NCBI GenBank assembly: GCA_964535295.1
Contig: CAZHUW010000039.1
Coordinates: 1-20,012, forward strand
Length of the DNA: 20,012 nucleotides
Direction of reading: 5' to 3'
Source of the DNA: SB21 sp964535295
GTDB lineage: Bacteria > CLD3 > SB21
A program made the translations under genes and the position numbers. Shown here piece after piece: positions 1 through 6,877 of the stretch (position 1 is its first letter; every line of letters begins with the position of its first letter). Under the pieces are notes generated by a model. The model worked only from the letters and a program-made list of their open reading frames with translations, ran no database searches and was not told where the DNA came from.

Positions 1-64
1 CATTCTGAAAAAATCTTTTGAATGAAAGCTCATGCTTAAAACAAAAAAAGATCCTTTCAGAATG
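1..64. repeat. Inverted repeat, CATTCTGAA family
   Basis: The left arm (1-20) and right arm (42-64) both begin CATTCTGAAA when read inward and continue into ATC plus a T-run, with small length differences in the A/T tracts. It lies 40-100 nt past the stop of the minus-strand exporter gene, so it may act as a terminator-like hairpin for that gene. Related CATTCTGAA sequences occur at 2561-2573 and 13991-14064. Confidence 0.65.
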
Positions 65-103
65 ACGTGAGAGGCGTGGTTACGGTCCATTCGATCTTTG
101 CGA

Positions 104-958
104 TCAATCATCCATCGGCACGTTGGGAGTGCCGCGCGCCGCGCCAAAACTGGCGGTCATCACGGCGGCTATGGCTAAACATTGCCAGAAAGTTAGCCGC
201 TCGCCGAGCACCAGAAAACCAATGACGGCCGCGCAGGCCGGCTCCAGGCTCATCATAATGCCGAATACTTTGGCCGGTAAACGGCGCAGGGCTTCGATCT
301 CAAAACTGTATGGAATGACGGAGGAGAGCAGCGCCACCGCCGCGGCAAACGGCAGCGCGGGCAGGATATTCAGCCACTCCGGCGCATCGATGATCTTGAC
401 GGGCACCAATAACAAAGTTCCGATGCTCATCGCAACGGTCAAACCGAGCGCGCCGGGCGTCGCACTGCCCAGTTTTTCGCCGAGGATAATGTAAAGCCCC
501 CAGCACGCGCCGGCCAATAACGCGAGGACAAATCCGACCGGATCGACATGCCCGCTGAACGGATTGAGCAGCGCGATGCCGAATGCCGCCAGCGCGACCC
601 AGAGAAAATCGAGTTTACGATGACTGTGCCAGGCCGCTACGGCCAAGGGCCCGATGAATTCGATGGTCACGCACAAGCCGAGCGGCAGGCGTTCCAAAGA
701 CAAATAGTACGTGACATTCATACTGACCAGCGCGATGCCGAAAATGATGCTGGTCTTCCACTGCTTACGGCTTAATGCGCGCAGCGCCGGACGCACGATG
801 ATCAGCAGCATGGCCGCGCCCAGCGCCACGCGCCAGAACACGACCGTGATGGCGCCAAATTCGGCAAACAGGGATTTCGCAAGCGCCGCGCCCCATTGCA
901 CGCTGAACATAGCGATGACAACCAGTAGAACCGGATGAATGCGCTGGAGTAGTTTCAT
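104..958 (-). CDS. rhtA: RhtA-like EamA (DMT superfamily) transporter
   Basis: This 284-residue inner-membrane protein is built of about ten hydrophobic helices arranged as two EamA halves. It resembles E. coli RhtA, the threonine/homoserine exporter, at several points that I recognise from memory: VQWGAALAKSLF near residues 20-31, LPLGLCVTIEFIGPLAVA near 91-108, and the second-half block RRLPAKVFGIMMSLEPA. Length is close to the RhtA norm of about 295. The start is an ATG and the protein opens directly into the first helix. It appears monocistronic, since the next minus-strand gene ends 183 bp upstream across a repeat. Export of amino acids or similar small metabolites is the family role. 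The exact substrate is inference, and a generic EamA permease is the alternative. Confidence 0.88.
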   Translation of the reverse strand: MKLLQRIHPVLLVVIAMFSVQWGAALAKSLFAEFGAITVVFWRVALGAAMLLIIVRPALRALSRKQWKTSIIFGIALVSMNVTYYLSLERLPLGLCVTIEFIGPLAVAAWHSHRKLDFLWVALAAFGIALLNPFSGHVDPVGFVLALLAGACWGLYIILGEKLGSATPGALGLTVAMSIGTLLLVPVKIIDAPEWLNILPALPFAAAVALLSSVIPYSFEIEALRRLPAKVFGIMMSLEPACAAVIGFLVLGERLTFWQCLAIAAVMTASFGAARGTPNVPMDD

Positions 959-1027
959 TTTGTTCTCGTGCTCAATGGAATAAATATAGAACTGATGATC
1001 TCCATGAGAAATGTTTTTGATTAAAAC

Positions 1028-1112
1028 AATCCCCCTCTATCCCCCTTTTCAAGGGGGACAAATGTGAAAACTGTACAGACTATTCCCCCTTATAAAGGGG
1101 GTTAGGGGGATT
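1028..1112. repeat. Palindromic C5/G5 intergenic repeat, copy 1
   Basis: Two inverted half-elements each read AATCCCCCT, then a second C5 block, then a matching G5 block. The left half is 1028-1059 and the right half, on the opposite strand, is 1082-1112. They are joined by a segment containing GTACAGAC. Each half can fold on itself (C5...G5) and the halves also pair with each other. A decayed copy lies at 18719-18801. It sits in the 183-bp spacer between the exporter and VOC genes. Confidence 0.75.
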
Positions 1113-1141
1113 TGCATTGTCAAAACACCATCGGATCACAT

Positions 1142-1666
1142 TTATTTGGTTGTCTTCGCTCCGAGTTGGATGCCCATTTTTTCATATTCGATATCGTTCG
1201 GTTCCCACAGTTCGATATTGTTCCCTTCCGGGTCAAGGATGTGAACAAATTTCCCATAGTCAAACGATTGAACGGTATCCAAAACGGTCACTCCGTTCTT
1301 CTTCAATTCTTCTATCAGCTTTTCTACGTTTTCCACCCTGTAATTGATCATGAAGTCCTTTGTCGAAGGCTCAAAATATTTCGTTGTTTCCTTAAAAGGG
1401 CTCCATTGAGTGAATCCTTTTTTCGTGCTGTCCGCGCCCTGATACCATTCGAATACGGCTCCGTATCGATCGGTATTCAGTCCGAGATGGGTCTTGTACC
1501 ACTCTCTCAATTTAGCGGGATCTTTGCATTTAAAAAAAATGCCTCCTATACCCGTTACCTTTTTAATTTCAGGTACGCCGTTCTGTTGTGTGAGTAAGCT
1601 CTTAAAAGTAAAACCGGAAAAGAATGATGCCGTAACGAGCAGGATGGTCAAGATCGTTTTTTTCAT
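1142..1666 (-). CDS. Exported VOC-superfamily (glyoxalase/dioxygenase fold) protein
   Basis: A 174-residue protein with an N-terminal signal or anchor helix (MKK start, hydrophobic to about residue 20), then one vicinal-oxygen-chelate domain. Visible VOC features are the beta strand GIGGIFFKCKDP followed by LREWYKTHLGLNTD, a central QWSPF, and the closing strand FVHILDPEGNNIELWEP with the usual metal-ligand Glu. The first ligand position, often His in this fold, looks replaced in the FFKCKDP strand, so metal binding and catalysis are uncertain. The start ATG is preceded by AAGGTG. VOC proteins of this glyoxalase/bleomycin-resistance-like type are usually cytoplasmic, so the leader is slightly unusual. 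Substrate is unknown. Confidence 0.85.
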   Translation of the reverse strand: MKKTILTILLVTASFFSGFTFKSLLTQQNGVPEIKKVTGIGGIFFKCKDPAKLREWYKTHLGLNTDRYGAVFEWYQGADSTKKGFTQWSPFKETTKYFEPSTKDFMINYRVENVEKLIEELKKNGVTVLDTVQSFDYGKFVHILDPEGNNIELWEPNDIEYEKMGIQLGAKTTK

Positions 1667-1779
1667 ATGATGACACCTTTATAAGTTTTGGTTACAAAAA
1701 TCGGCTGCACAAAAAAGCATAATGCGCGGCGGCTTCACGCAAAAGGGTAAGTGGTCTGTTATGCGCCGTTCCGGAAAAT

Positions 1780-2307
1780 TCAGTGTAAAACATATAATAG
1801 TTGTATTCCAACAACTTTCTCACCCGGATTGAAGATCGGTGAAAGCGATAATTCATGTTTCTTGTTATAGGCTTCAGCCGACTTCCTGGCTGAGTTCATA
1901 TCATTGATAGCACTATTTATTATGAGACCACCGCCTATGGTGATCACCGCTGCTGCTAGTATTGGGGAAGCCAGAACGTATTGTCCCCCGGCAGTAAGCA
2001 GTAAAGCCGCGCCACCTCTGAGCATGATCCCTTTCCATGCCGTAGCATAGTTGTTTGAATAAAAGTGACCTATTGAGGGACCCACAACAAGGCCGTAGGC
2101 CATAAGGGATACTCCGGAATATGACAGAGTATTCCAATCGCCGGCGTAAAGAGCTAAGCCAAAACCGGCACCCGGCGGAAGAAGCGTATTCAAAAGAGAA
2201 AGGTTATGTGCTTTTAATGGATCTTTAGCGGATCTCTTAATCTCAATAGAATCCTTTTGAGCATAGGCCGACATGGAAATTAAGAAGGTTAAACATAGGA
2301 TTTTCAT
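1780..2307 (-). CDS. Exported hypothetical protein, Gly/Ala-rich membrane segments
   Basis: A 175-residue protein of no family I recognise. It has a clear Sec signal peptide (about residues 1-16, cleavage after SAYA before QKD), a short charged segment, then three or four Gly/Ala-rich hydrophobic stretches (about 45-75, 95-130) suggesting an integral membrane protein or a small hydrophobic barrel. The C-terminal 35 residues are polar and end in a strand-like hydrophobic tail. The start is well supported: a GGAGG ribosome site lies a few bases before the ATG. A TTGACA-17-TACATT promoter candidate lies about 170-200 nt upstream. It is probably monocistronic. Confidence 0.72.
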   Translation of the reverse strand: MKILCLTFLISMSAYAQKDSIEIKRSAKDPLKAHNLSLLNTLLPPGAGFGLALYAGDWNTLSYSGVSLMAYGLVVGPSIGHFYSNNYATAWKGIMLRGGAALLLTAGGQYVLASPILAAAVITIGGGLIINSAINDMNSARKSAEAYNKKHELSLSPIFNPGEKVVGIQLLYVLH

Positions 2308-2478
2308 TCTAATCCTCCAATTTAAATAAAATGGTGCATACTTTTTTATCTACATATTCATATACATCCGCTTAAGTATATTGCAGGCCTGTCAGGATTT
2401 TTCTGAAATTGTGTTATCTAAATTGCAAAAGTCATGATGGAAACTCCTACGATAGAAAAAACTGTGATGAGCGCTTTA

Positions 2479-2507
2479 AATGTAGGAACGCGGGCTGGGT
2501 TTGTCAA
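2479..2507 (-). promoter_or_regulatory. Sigma70-like promoter TTGACA-17-TACATT upstream of the 1780-2307 gene
   Basis: Read on the minus strand, TTGACA (2502-2507) is followed after exactly 17 bases by TACATT (2479-2484). The diverged repeat copy at 4733-4761 keeps both hexamers and the 17-base spacer although the spacer sequence has changed by compensating indels. That argues for selection. Predicted transcription would enter the 1780-2307 gene after a leader of roughly 165 nt. Confidence 0.55.
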
Positions 2508-2520
2508 ATACTATTTTGAT

Positions 2521-2568
2521 TCAAAAAAACTGAAAGGACCCTTTTAACCATGTAAAGGATCCTTTCAG
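2521..2568 (-). terminator. Rho-independent terminator of arsM
   Basis: The arms 2530-2544 and 2554-2568 pair at 14 of 15 positions (CTGAAAGGA... with AAAGGATCCTTTCAG) around a 9-nt loop. Read in the minus direction the stem is followed directly by seven T (2523-2529). It starts 27 nt past the arsM stop codon. Confidence 0.8.
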
Positions 2569-2594
2569 AATGAAACCGGGTCGTCAGGCGGCCG

Positions 2595-3503
2595 TTACCC
2601 GCAACAGGAGCTTTTTTGTCCTGCCGTCGAGCCGCAGCAGGAAACCGTTTGAGCGGACTTGGGTGTTTCACTGCCGCAGCATCCGCTCTCCCCGCTGTCG
2701 CAGCATGAACCCTGATCCAGTTTATCGGCATACAGCGTGATAGAATAGATGCCCGCGCCTGAGTTTTTGAATTCTTTTATTTCCTCCGCACTCAGGTATT
2801 TTGCCAGCAGGTCGTCCGGAAGTTCGATCCGCCGTTCTTTTTTGATCTGAATATTTTTAAAGCCCGCCGACTTGACGATGCCGAGGTAGGAACCTTTTTC
2901 TGCGGCGCCGGATACACAGCCGGCATACATTTCCGCGGCCTCCAGTATCGCATCGGGCAGAGATCCGCTGTACACGATATCCGAAATGCTGAAATGCCCG
3001 CCTGTCTTCAGGATGCGGAATATCTCTTTGAACGCTTTGGCCTTGTCCGGAACGAGGTTCATGACGCAGTTGGAGATCACGACGTCGGCGGTCTGATCGG
3101 GGATGCCGCGCATGTCTTCGATATCGCCGTGAACGAATTCCACATTCCGGAATCCGAGTTTCTGATTATTCTGCAATGCACGGATCACCATTTCGGGCGT
3201 CGTGTCGACGCCGATGACCCGGCCCGTTTCACCGACGATCCGCCGGGCAATAAAAGCATCGTTCCCCGCGCCGGAGCCCAGGTCCACCACGGTATGGCCT
3301 TCACGGATATCGGCGATCTCCGTAGGGATGCCGCACCCCAGCGACAGGTCCGCTTCTTTAACGTAGCCTTCGATATGTTCGTAACCCTCCGCCATCGACC
3401 CGCTGTCCGTACAGCAGGCGGCGGTGCCGCAGCAGCCGGTTTGACTTTGAGCTATTTCGCCGTAGGAACGCTTGATGTTGGTTTTGATCTCTTCGGTTGT
3501 CAT
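2595..3503 (-). CDS. arsM: Arsenite S-adenosylmethionine methyltransferase ArsM
   Basis: A 302-residue cytoplasmic enzyme that methylates trivalent arsenic using SAM, a detoxification route giving methylated and volatile arsenicals. The SAM-binding motif VVDLGSGAGND is at residues 72-82. The three family-typical arsenic-coordinating cysteines appear as C57 (SLGCGIP), C146 (ISNCVMN) and C196 (YAGCVSG). Cys pairs occur near the N terminus (24/25, 30/31), and four more lie in the C-terminal tail (267/268, 275/276, 289/290, 300/301). The start is the ATG at 3503 before TTEEIK, preceded by AGGAG. A longer in-frame reading begins at 3590 but its extra residues are unrelated to the family and overlap the sigma gene. 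It follows the sigma-factor gene by 71 nt on the same strand and ends in a strong terminator. Confidence 0.95.
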   Translation of the reverse strand: MTTEEIKTNIKRSYGEIAQSQTGCCGTAACCTDSGSMAEGYEHIEGYVKEADLSLGCGIPTEIADIREGHTVVDLGSGAGNDAFIARRIVGETGRVIGVDTTPEMVIRALQNNQKLGFRNVEFVHGDIEDMRGIPDQTADVVISNCVMNLVPDKAKAFKEIFRILKTGGHFSISDIVYSGSLPDAILEAAEMYAGCVSGAAEKGSYLGIVKSAGFKNIQIKKERRIELPDDLLAKYLSAEEIKEFKNSGAGIYSITLYADKLDQGSCCDSGESGCCGSETPKSAQTVSCCGSTAGQKSSCCG

Positions 3504-3574
3504 GATAAGGTCTCCTTTGTGTGAATGTGAGCGTTTGACCATACCACGCCGAAAGCGGAAAAAAGACGCAGGAT

Positions 3575-4123
3575 TCAGGTGCATTCGCAATGGGAGTTAC
3601 CAACGCCCGAAAGATTGCCGTACTTGTCGCTTTGATACGCGCAGCATTGCAGGATGAGTTCTTTGAGTTTTTCTTTGCCGCGCTGCACGCGCGATTTGGC
3701 GCCCGAGTAGGAGATCTTCAGCCGTTCGGCCAGTTCTTTCTGGGACACGTCCTCAAATTCCGTGATCAGCAGCGCGTCGCGGTAGGCTTCCGGCAGTTTG
3801 TTGATAAAAGGGCGCACGCAGCAGTCCGCGATGGTCTCGTTCAAAGAGCGCGATTCTTCTTCCGTGAGCGGTTCCTGAATATCGGAAATATCCGAGGCGG
3901 GGCGTTCATTACGGAAGTGATCATAGATGGCGTTTCGAACCATGGCGTAGAGGTACGGCCGCAGGTTCTTTGCGCGGTCGACCTTGTTCTTATTGCGGAG
4001 GATCTTGACGAACACGTCCTGCAGAATATCGTCCGCATCGGCCGGATTGCGCGTTTTGTTCAGGATAAAGCCCCTGAGTTCTTTATGAAAGGACGTCCAG
4101 ATGGCAGTGATGTCGTTGGGCAT
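3575..4123 (-). CDS. SigZ-like ECF RNA polymerase sigma factor
   Basis: A 182-residue group 4 sigma factor. Region 2 spans about residues 10-75 (DADDILQDVFVKIL, RPYLYAMVRNAIYDHFR) and region 4 about 105-158 (LPEAYRDALLITEFEDVSQKELAERLKISYSGAKSRVQRGKEKLKE as the helix-turn-helix block). The SYSGAKSRVQRG motif and the D-YGN tail are, from memory, typical of SigZ. Cysteines are clustered: C101-C102 in the linker before region 4, C160-C161 just after it, and C179/C181 at the end. No anti-sigma gene is adjacent. It sits directly upstream of arsM and downstream of a lipoprotein gene, so it may activate its own arsenic block. Metal or metalloid sensing by the cysteines is inference. Confidence 0.9.
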   Translation of the reverse strand: MPNDITAIWTSFHKELRGFILNKTRNPADADDILQDVFVKILRNKNKVDRAKNLRPYLYAMVRNAIYDHFRNERPASDISDIQEPLTEEESRSLNETIADCCVRPFINKLPEAYRDALLITEFEDVSQKELAERLKISYSGAKSRVQRGKEKLKELILQCCAYQSDKYGNLSGVGNSHCECT

Positions 4124-4207
4124 GGTTCTTACCTTGAGTGTACGGGTTTGATCCTAAGACGGAACTTTTCGAAAAAAGACGCAAGGGAATATTGCAAAGC
4201 AGACCCG

Positions 4208-4687
4208 TCAGTGGGTCCATAGAATGCGGGTGCCGATGATATCCCAGACCCCGTTCTTCCGGACCAACCGGACCTCCGTGGCGTGTACAGAATATTTGTC
4301 GACGCCCTGAACAAAAGTTGTTACCGCAGAATCCGCATCGTAGACCACCGGGAAGAAATGGATGTATCCGTATGACTTGGGAAAAAGCCGGTTGAATCCT
4401 CCCCAGAAATTGCCGCTCCTGGCTATGGAATCGGCATCGAATACCGTTGGCCTCACGCGTGAAGTGAATAGATGCGCATCCAGCGCCGCCGTAACGGAGT
4501 CCCGGGTTTCTCCGACAGACCGGAATACCGGTACGGCCGATACCGGTTCGTTATCTGCAAGATACAATGAATCGATGATTGCGCTGTATACGGCGTAATC
4601 ATTTTGGGAGAAAGCCGGCGCGTTGGAACACGAAGACAAAAGAAGGGCTGTCAAACAGCAAAAAAGTATTTTTGCAGGGCGGATCAT
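4208..4687 (-). CDS. Hypothetical lipoprotein
   Basis: A 159-residue protein with a lipobox LSSC (Cys20) after a hydrophobic signal (residues 5-19), so it is probably anchored to the periplasmic side of a membrane. The mature part is mixed alpha/beta with no repeat or catalytic motif I recognise. The C-terminal half (GYIHFFPVVYDADSAVTTF... VHATEVRLVRKNGVWDIIGT) reads like a beta-sheet domain closing with the W-D-I-I pattern seen in NTF2-like or similar folds, which is only a suggestion. The ATG has no strong ribosome site. A TTGACA-17-TACATT promoter lies about 45-75 nt upstream. It is the first gene of the probable lipoprotein-sigma-arsM transcription unit, 84 nt before the sigma gene. Confidence 0.75.
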   Translation of the reverse strand: MIRPAKILFCCLTALLLSSCSNAPAFSQNDYAVYSAIIDSLYLADNEPVSAVPVFRSVGETRDSVTAALDAHLFTSRVRPTVFDADSIARSGNFWGGFNRLFPKSYGYIHFFPVVYDADSAVTTFVQGVDKYSVHATEVRLVRKNGVWDIIGTRILWTH

Positions 4688-4730
4688 ATGAAATTCGGTA
4701 AATATCCAGTGACAAGAATTTACGGTCTCT

Positions 4731-4817
4731 TGAATGTAGCGCGGGATAAATGGTTTGTCAAACGGAATTTATTCGGACGGAACAGGTATCCAATGTTTAA
4801 AAGGGATCCTTACGGAA
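4731..4817 (-). repeat. Diverged ~90-bp direct repeat, copy 2
   Basis: Same orientation as 2475-2571, sharing AATGTAG, CGCGGG, GGTTTGTCAAA and the GGATCCTT...GAA end. The hairpin is degenerate here (only AGGATCC against GGATACCT with a bulge) and lacks a T-run, but the promoter hexamers are intact. It lies between the lipoprotein gene and the end of the ankyrin-like gene. Confidence 0.55.
4733..4761 (-). promoter_or_regulatory. Sigma70-like promoter TTGACA-17-TACATT upstream of the lipoprotein-sigma-arsM block
   Basis: On the minus strand TTGACA (4756-4761) and TACATT (4733-4738) are separated by 17 bases. The predicted start, near 4726, gives a leader of about 40 nt to the lipoprotein ATG at 4687. 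The same hexamers and spacing are kept in the copy at 2479-2507. Confidence 0.6.
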
Positions 4818-4863
4818 CAACAAAACGGTTCACAAGACGGGATATTGGCGGATCTTGACCTAT

Positions 4864-5382
4864 TTATTCTTTGGCTCCGATGGATTTCAGATAATCCACC
4901 ACATGCAAAGCATGTTCGTCGCCGGCTTTGGCGTGACGCATCAGGGAGATCTTGTGCGGCCCGACGGCGTCTTTCATTTGCGGAAAGGCGTCGATGTACG
5001 ATTTCACGATCTCCAGATTTCCCAGCATCGCGGCGACGCATATCGTCGGGCGCGCGCCTTGTTCCAGCAGAAACAGCGCTTCTTCGCGGATCCCCACGTG
5101 GCCGGCGGCGCCGACAGCATCTTCCCAGTCCCATCCGCCGAGATTATTGACGGCATTGAGCAGGTCGGGCGTTTCCTGCAGCATGATTTTGACCTTATTC
5201 AAGTCCTTGTGCGCCGCGCCGACAAATTCCTGAACCAATTTCACATCGAGCGGCGGGCCTTTTTGCGGTTTGACTTGTTTGGCGCCTTCTTGTTGTGCTG
5301 ACAGGATATTAGGAAATAGGGCCATGCCGGTGACTGCGGTAAGAGTTTTGCTGATGAATTGTCCGCGTGTGATGATTGCCAT
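4864..5382 (-). CDS. Exported ankyrin-repeat-like protein
   Basis: A 172-residue protein with an N-terminal export signal and a small helical-repeat domain. The leader reads TRGQFISK followed by a hydrophobic stretch to about residue 28, resembling a twin-arginine signal with the second Arg replaced by Gly, so Tat or Sec export is open. Residues about 45-170 show ankyrin-type helix pairs: VQEFVGAAHKDLNKVKIMLQETPDLLNA, then AAGHVGIREEALFLLEQGARPT, AAMLGNLEIVKSYIDAFP and a last ALHVVDYLKSIGA. The start ATG follows AAAGGA at good spacing. Proteins of this type are probably binding scaffolds. No partner is evident next to it. The large palindromic spacer lies upstream. Confidence 0.8.
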   Translation of the reverse strand: MAIITRGQFISKTLTAVTGMALFPNILSAQQEGAKQVKPQKGPPLDVKLVQEFVGAAHKDLNKVKIMLQETPDLLNAVNNLGGWDWEDAVGAAGHVGIREEALFLLEQGARPTICVAAMLGNLEIVKSYIDAFPQMKDAVGPHKISLMRHAKAGDEHALHVVDYLKSIGAKE

Positions 5383-5449
5383 GTTGTTTCCTTTTTGGTT
5401 TTTATTTCAGTAGAAAGAATTACTCTGAGGGTGACTCGCTTTCCCTTTT

Positions 5450-5473
5450 CTTTCTTTGCTCGTGCAAAGAAAG
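5450..5473. repeat. Perfect hairpin CTTTCTTTGC-loop-GCAAAGAAAG
   Basis: Perfect 10-bp arms flank a 4-base loop TCGT. From memory, this TTTCTTTGCTCGTGCAAAG motif recurs between genes in many bacterial genomes, so it is likely part of a dispersed repeat together with the adjoining palindrome. Confidence 0.65.
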
Positions 5474-5490
5474 AAACAAAGAAAGCACGA

Positions 5491-5645
5491 AGGCTATGGA
5501 AAAACGCCGGAACCGGAGTTCGCTATGTTAGTGGCAGAAAACAGTTCCTCTAATTTAATATCTTCAAAAATTTCTGGTCTGTTTCACGTTTTCTGCTGAA
5601 ATGATATCGCGAACTCCGTTTCAGTTTCGGCGTTTTTCCAAGGCC
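5491..5645. repeat. Long interrupted inverted repeat
   Basis: The left arm 5491-5523 and right arm 5609-5645 pair through GGAAAAACGCCG, then after a small internal loop through CGGAGTTCGC. A second inner pair, GCAGAAAAC (about 5534) and GTTTTCTGC (about 5588), extends the fold toward an AT-rich loop. This is a cruciform-capable element with no coding capacity and no recognisable transposase remnant. Confidence 0.7.
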
Positions 5646-5782
5646 TGAAAACAAGAATACCGAAACCTCATTTGCGTATTACTAGGTATTTGTATTCTCG
5701 GCCTTAATAAAAATGCTACTTTATAGCGAGGCAGTCATCATACGGACACTCAGTGAGGTCCTTTTCTTTCTTTTACTTTGAA

Positions 5783-6877
5783 TTACTTTCGAAGCTCTTT
5801 CAGTTTGTCCTGGATCCCTGTTTGAAGCGTTTTCCTGAATTCTTCATTCAGAGTCTGATCGGTCAGTGTCTTATCATACGCCATGGTGTAATATTTGATC
5901 GCTTCTTCTTTTTTTCCGAGCAGCGCATTCGCTTCGGCATAGCTGTCGTAGCAATTGGCCACTTCCGGGAAGAGTTTTATATTGGCTCTAAAGATCACCA
6001 AAGCGTCCTCGAGCTTATTCTCGTTGATCAGACGATAACCGACGCCGTTCAGCGGGCCTGCATTGGTCAAAGTGTATTTGGCCGCGAGAGAATCAAGATT
6101 GGATTCAAAGTATTGGACGCCGTGTTGCGTGATAAGATCGGTCAATGCGATCATGTTATACTGTCGTTCCATGAAAAAGTTGTTGGGAAAGTTATCCCGA
6201 TACCATCGCCCGTAATACCGCGCATTCTCCGTGTTGTTCTCGAAGAACTGGTAGACCTGGGTCAGAATGAATCCCGCTTCGTTCTTATTGAATGCGCCTT
6301 TTTCATGAACGATCCGGAGTTCCTGCAGAGCGGTCTCTTTATCGCCGGAGATCCCGCTGAGGAATGCGAGACTCGATTGCCACCAGTTGGTACGCGTCGC
6401 AACAAAATATTTCAGAACGCCGAGATTGAGATAGGCGTCGTAGTATTCGGGATTCTCCTCGATCACTTCTTCGAGATAATCTTCGCCGGCTGTGGCGTCG
6501 AAGTAGGCGTCGGTAAAGGATTGGTTCATGATATGCACGCGGCTGAGGTAACTGTGAGCAGAGCCGAGATAGAATTTATTTTCAGTGGTCGGAGGAAGTT
6601 TTTCCGCGAGGCGGATGGTCTGGCGGCAATAATCGCCGAACAAATTCTTGATCGAATCGCGCGTGGCCGGCGTTGCGTAGAAGTACCGCGCATGGAAAAG
6701 CAAAGATGATTTCAGGAAATAATATTTCGGGCGGTCCGGTTTTTCTTTGATGCGCATTTCGATCAGGCTGTCCGCCGCGGCATAGTCGGCGTTGTGGATA
6801 TGGAACAGGATCTGTTTATCGGTTTCGTCCGGCGTGTCGGGTTTTCCCGCGAAGGTCGGCGCATCGGAGCAGCCGGC
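5783..6877 (-). CDS. TPR-repeat lipoprotein, 5' end lost in assembly gap
   Basis: The frame stays open from the stop at 5783 to the N-run at 6878. The first readable residues are AGCSDAPT, an excellent lipobox with Cys as the third residue, so the missing part is only a signal peptide of perhaps 15-20 residues. The in-frame ATG at 6757 is internal. The mature chain of about 360 residues is helical with TPR-like pairs: YAAADSLIEMRIK, ENPEYYDAYLNLGVLKYF, NNTENARYYGRWYRDNFP, and a last unit NKLEDALVIFRANIKLFP through LLGKKEEAIKYYTMA. The C-terminal ~90 residues resemble the end of the neighbouring hydrolase. It is probably co-transcribed behind that gene. Function is unknown; a scaffold or binding role on the periplasmic side is inferred. 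Confidence 0.85.
   Translation of the reverse strand, partial: AGCSDAPTFAGKPDTPDETDKQILFHIHNADYAAADSLIEMRIKEKPDRPKYYFLKSSLLFHARYFYATPATRDSIKNLFGDYCRQTIRLAEKLPPTTENKFYLGSAHSYLSRVHIMNQSFTDAYFDATAGEDYLEEVIEENPEYYDAYLNLGVLKYFVATRTNWWQSSLAFLSGISGDKETALQELRIVHEKGAFNKNEAGFILTQVYQFFENNTENARYYGRWYRDNFPNNFFMERQYNMIALTDLITQHGVQYFESNLDSLAAKYTLTNAGPLNGVGYRLINENKLEDALVIFRANIKLFPEVANCYDSYAEANALLGKKEEAIKYYTMAYDKTLTDQTLNEEFRKTLQTGIQDKLKELRK

Larger units (their letters stand above)
2475..2571 (-). repeat. Diverged ~95-bp direct repeat (terminator plus promoter), copy 1
   Basis: This segment matches 4731-4817 in the same orientation. Shared blocks, in plus-strand order, are AATGTAG, CGCGGG, GGTTTGTCAAA, an AT-rich stretch, then ATGT, AAAGG, GATCCTT and GAA. 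It contains the arsM terminator hairpin and a conserved promoter. With its partner it brackets the lipoprotein-sigma-arsM block. Confidence 0.6.
5383..5782. other. 400-bp intergenic stretch, non-coding
   Basis: It separates the ankyrin-like gene from the end of the TPR lipoprotein gene. No reading frame here looks like a protein. About half is occupied by the hairpins at 5450-5473 and 5491-5645. The remainder (5646-5782) is AT-rich with TTTCTTTC-type tracts and shows nothing I can name. Confidence 0.6.

Noticed and set aside
3504..3590. Upstream in-frame extension of ArsM
   Set aside because: The extra residues overlap the sigma gene and lack family similarity, whereas the ATG at 3503 has a good AGGAG.
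3590..4222. Plus-strand open frame of 210 codons
   Set aside because: Antisense shadow of the sigma factor, which has clear region 2 and region 4 motifs.
5753..6709. Long plus-strand open frame (318 codons)
   Set aside because: It is antisense to the TPR lipoprotein, whose helical repeats and lipobox are convincing. The plus-strand translation shows no domain or proper start context.
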